Shown here: positions 6,211 to 7,597 of the stretch, piece after piece | Layout: the number at the start of each line of letters is the position of its first letter | Numbering within the stretch: the first letter of the stretch is position 1 | DNA from: JBBQKF01 sp038326615 | GTDB lineage: Bacteria; Bacillota; Clostridia; Saccharofermentanales; UBA5734 | Direction of reading: 5' to 3' | Assembly (NCBI GenBank): GCA_038326615.1 | Contig: JBBQKF010000119.1 | Span: 1-7,597, forward strand | DNA length: 7,597 bases | Program-made: the position numbers and the translations under genes | The notes under the pieces: generated by a model | What the model was told of the DNA's origin: nothing | The model's database searches: none | Seen by the model: the letters and a program-made list of their open reading frames with translations, nothing else

Positions 6211-6827
6211 CAACTAAAAAGCGACTTAATTTTGTGAGGATTGTCTATCATATCGTAACTATCGATTAATTGTTTTTCCTGAAAAAGTTTGACATTCGCA
6301 TTTCGGGCTAAATGTTTTATAAAAGCAAGTCGCATAACTTCGCATGGTTCTTTTGTACCTTTTGGTTCAGACACCATTGTTTGGAACCCGCATTCAACCT
6401 GATTATCTAAAACGCGATATGCAATATTTGTTTCGAAAATTCGCCCTGGAACAGGTAGACGTCCCTGTTTCGCTTTACCATGATGTATGCCAAGATCAGG
6501 TTCCGTTAACTGAAGCGTCCAGATTTTTTCCTCATTTAGCCATATAACTTCGACCTTATATCCTACATCTATTTGAAAAGATTTAAAATTTTTGACATCA
6601 AAATCACAATAATTTTCCGGATTTGGCAAATCTAGTTCAGCAGGCAATTCAAAATCGCGAAAGCGCTTTCGAAGCCATTTAATTGTCTCAAGTATTGCGA
6701 TTGTCAAAACATTCTCGGGTGAAACTTGCCCTCTTCCCGCAGTTGCGTATAACTGATATGTGGGGTAACTAATGTTTCGCAGCAAAAGCAATGGCTGATA
6801 TTCAAGCTTACTATCATGATTGTTCAT
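6207..6827 (-). pseudogene. Unknown gene truncated at its 3' end by IS66
   Basis: About 206 residues remain. The reading frame runs to within 4 bases of the IS boundary and then stops at a TAA inside the terminal repeat, so the last genomic codons are KSLFSW and the native C-terminus is lost. I chose the ATG at 6827 because AAAGGA lies at proper distance; a GTG five codons earlier overlaps that site. I do not recognise the family. Visible stretches are PTYQLYATAGRGQVSPENVL, ETIKWLRKRF, GYKVEVIWLNEEKIWTLQL, GRLPVPGRIFETNIAYRV and MRLAFIKHLARNANVKL. It looks soluble, with mixed strands and helices and no signal peptide. It follows the ABC permease by 18 bases and is probably in that operon. The strand-rich middle could suit a substrate-processing or binding role, but that is only a guess. 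Confidence 0.75.
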
Positions 6828-6845
6828 ACAAATTCCTTTCACACT

Positions 6846-7580
6846 TTATTTTACCCAGGGACACAAGCGACTCTGCATTACATCTATCATTTTAAAAATT
6901 AATAAGCCCATAAGACTCAATCCGATAATGCCTGCAAACATTGCAGTATAGTCCACCATTATCCAGTTATTCATAATGTAATAACCTATTCCGTAGGTGG
7001 TGGCATAATTTTCACTAAGGAAAAGTGCAGAAATTGCAATTCCACTGCTGATTCGAAGAGACGATAAAACTCTTGGCAGCAATCCCGGCAAAACGACATC
7101 ACTTATACGCTCAAAGAAGTTAAGCCCCAGAGATTTTGCGGAAAGATGAACTTCGTTTGGTATTTCTTTAATACCGTCGCGCGCCCCGATTGCTATTTGA
7201 AAAACAATTATTGTGAAAATCAAAAGGATTTTAGATATATCACCTAGCCCGAAGAGAATCATGAAAACAGGCAAAAAGGCAATTTTGGGGATTGGATAGG
7301 CTAGATAAATCAAAGGACTTAATACCATATCACCAAGTTTAGTCATACCCATAATAATTCCAAGCGGCAATCCGACTATCACAGATAGGGCAATCGCAAT
7401 GATAATTCTAAGCAGACTTGCCGCTAGATGCGGAAGAAGGCCCCTCGTGAAATTCAAAACAAAAAATGTAATTGTACTAAGTGGCGCAGGAATCACAGAT
7501 GACTGAACCACAAAATGAAGTATTATCCAGATAAGCAAAAGCATCAGCATTCCGTATAAAGTTTTGAGGATATTTTTCAT
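6846..7580 (-). CDS. ABC transporter permease, SsuC/TauC (nitrate/sulfonate/taurine) type
   Basis: This is the membrane-spanning subunit of an ABC uptake system for a small organic solute or anion; it would work with an ATPase and a lipoprotein binding protein not seen here. The 244 residues begin with a hydrophobic helix (11-25), then the family's VIPAPLSTITFF segment (29-40). Further helices lie around 55-78, 86-110, 117-132, 178-190 and 212-232. The cytoplasmic loop that docks on the ATPase is GARDGIKEIP...AKSLGLNFFERISDVVLPG (about 132-166), a variant of the EAA motif with the conserved G and LP. The length matches the family (about 245-270). An AAAGGTGA site lies just before the ATG. The 16 upstream bases contain a TAG that may end the preceding gene, suggesting tight operon packing. 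The true substrate cannot be read from the permease. Confidence 0.9.
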   Translation of the reverse strand: MKNILKTLYGMLMLLLIWIILHFVVQSSVIPAPLSTITFFVLNFTRGLLPHLAASLLRIIIAIALSVIVGLPLGIIMGMTKLGDMVLSPLIYLAYPIPKIAFLPVFMILFGLGDISKILLIFTIIVFQIAIGARDGIKEIPNEVHLSAKSLGLNFFERISDVVLPGLLPRVLSSLRISSGIAISALFLSENYATTYGIGYYIMNNWIMVDYTAMFAGIIGLSLMGLLIFKMIDVMQSRLCPWVK

Positions 7581-7597
7581 GAAATCACCTTTCTAGG

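Noticed and set aside
6344..6547. Plus-strand ORF of 67 residues
   Set aside because: Antisense to the truncated gene, with no supporting start signal or recognisable domain.

Overview
The window is AT-rich, with strong purine Shine-Dalgarno sites (GGAGGG, AAAGGTG) and an IS66 element of the kind common in anaerobic Firmicutes. It most likely comes from a low-GC Clostridia-like chromosome; this is inference, because no taxonomic marker gene is present. Every gene I accept reads on the minus strand, so transcription runs from right to left.

Left part (about 1-3060): a defence region. At the left edge is the N-terminal 153 residues of a CARF-domain protein of the Csm6 kind, the cyclic-oligoadenylate-activated RNase of type III CRISPR systems. 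To its right is a complete retron. It has a reverse transcriptase (738-1883) with the retron-specific NAxxH and VTG motifs. In front of it is a structured msr-msd RNA (about 1949-2162) closed by a 19-bp a1/a2 inverted repeat with one bulged base. Before that is a 276-residue protein I do not recognise (2170-3000), which ends 7 bases before the RNA begins and is the obvious candidate effector. The order partner gene, ncRNA, RT suggests a single transcript. By analogy with known retrons, the RT makes an RNA-linked DNA and the partner executes or controls the defence response.

Middle part (3503-6210): a complete IS66-family insertion sequence with 24-bp perfect terminal inverted repeats and tnpA, tnpB and tnpC. 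tnpC is split by an in-frame TGA where the first zinc-finger cysteine is expected, so this copy is probably unable to move by itself. No 8-bp target duplication flanks it, and it has cut a gene on each side: a 99-residue C-terminal remnant on the left (3203-3502) and a gene that has lost its 3' end on the right (6207-6827). The two flanks were probably not contiguous originally.

Right part (6207-7580): a SsuC/TauC-type ABC transporter permease, followed 18 bases later by the truncated gene of unknown function. This looks like the tail of a small-anion or organic-solute uptake operon and has no evident link to the defence genes.

The most interesting item is the retron: its partner protein is unrecognised, two of its msr hairpins present the same loop sequence, and a CARF effector lies next to it.
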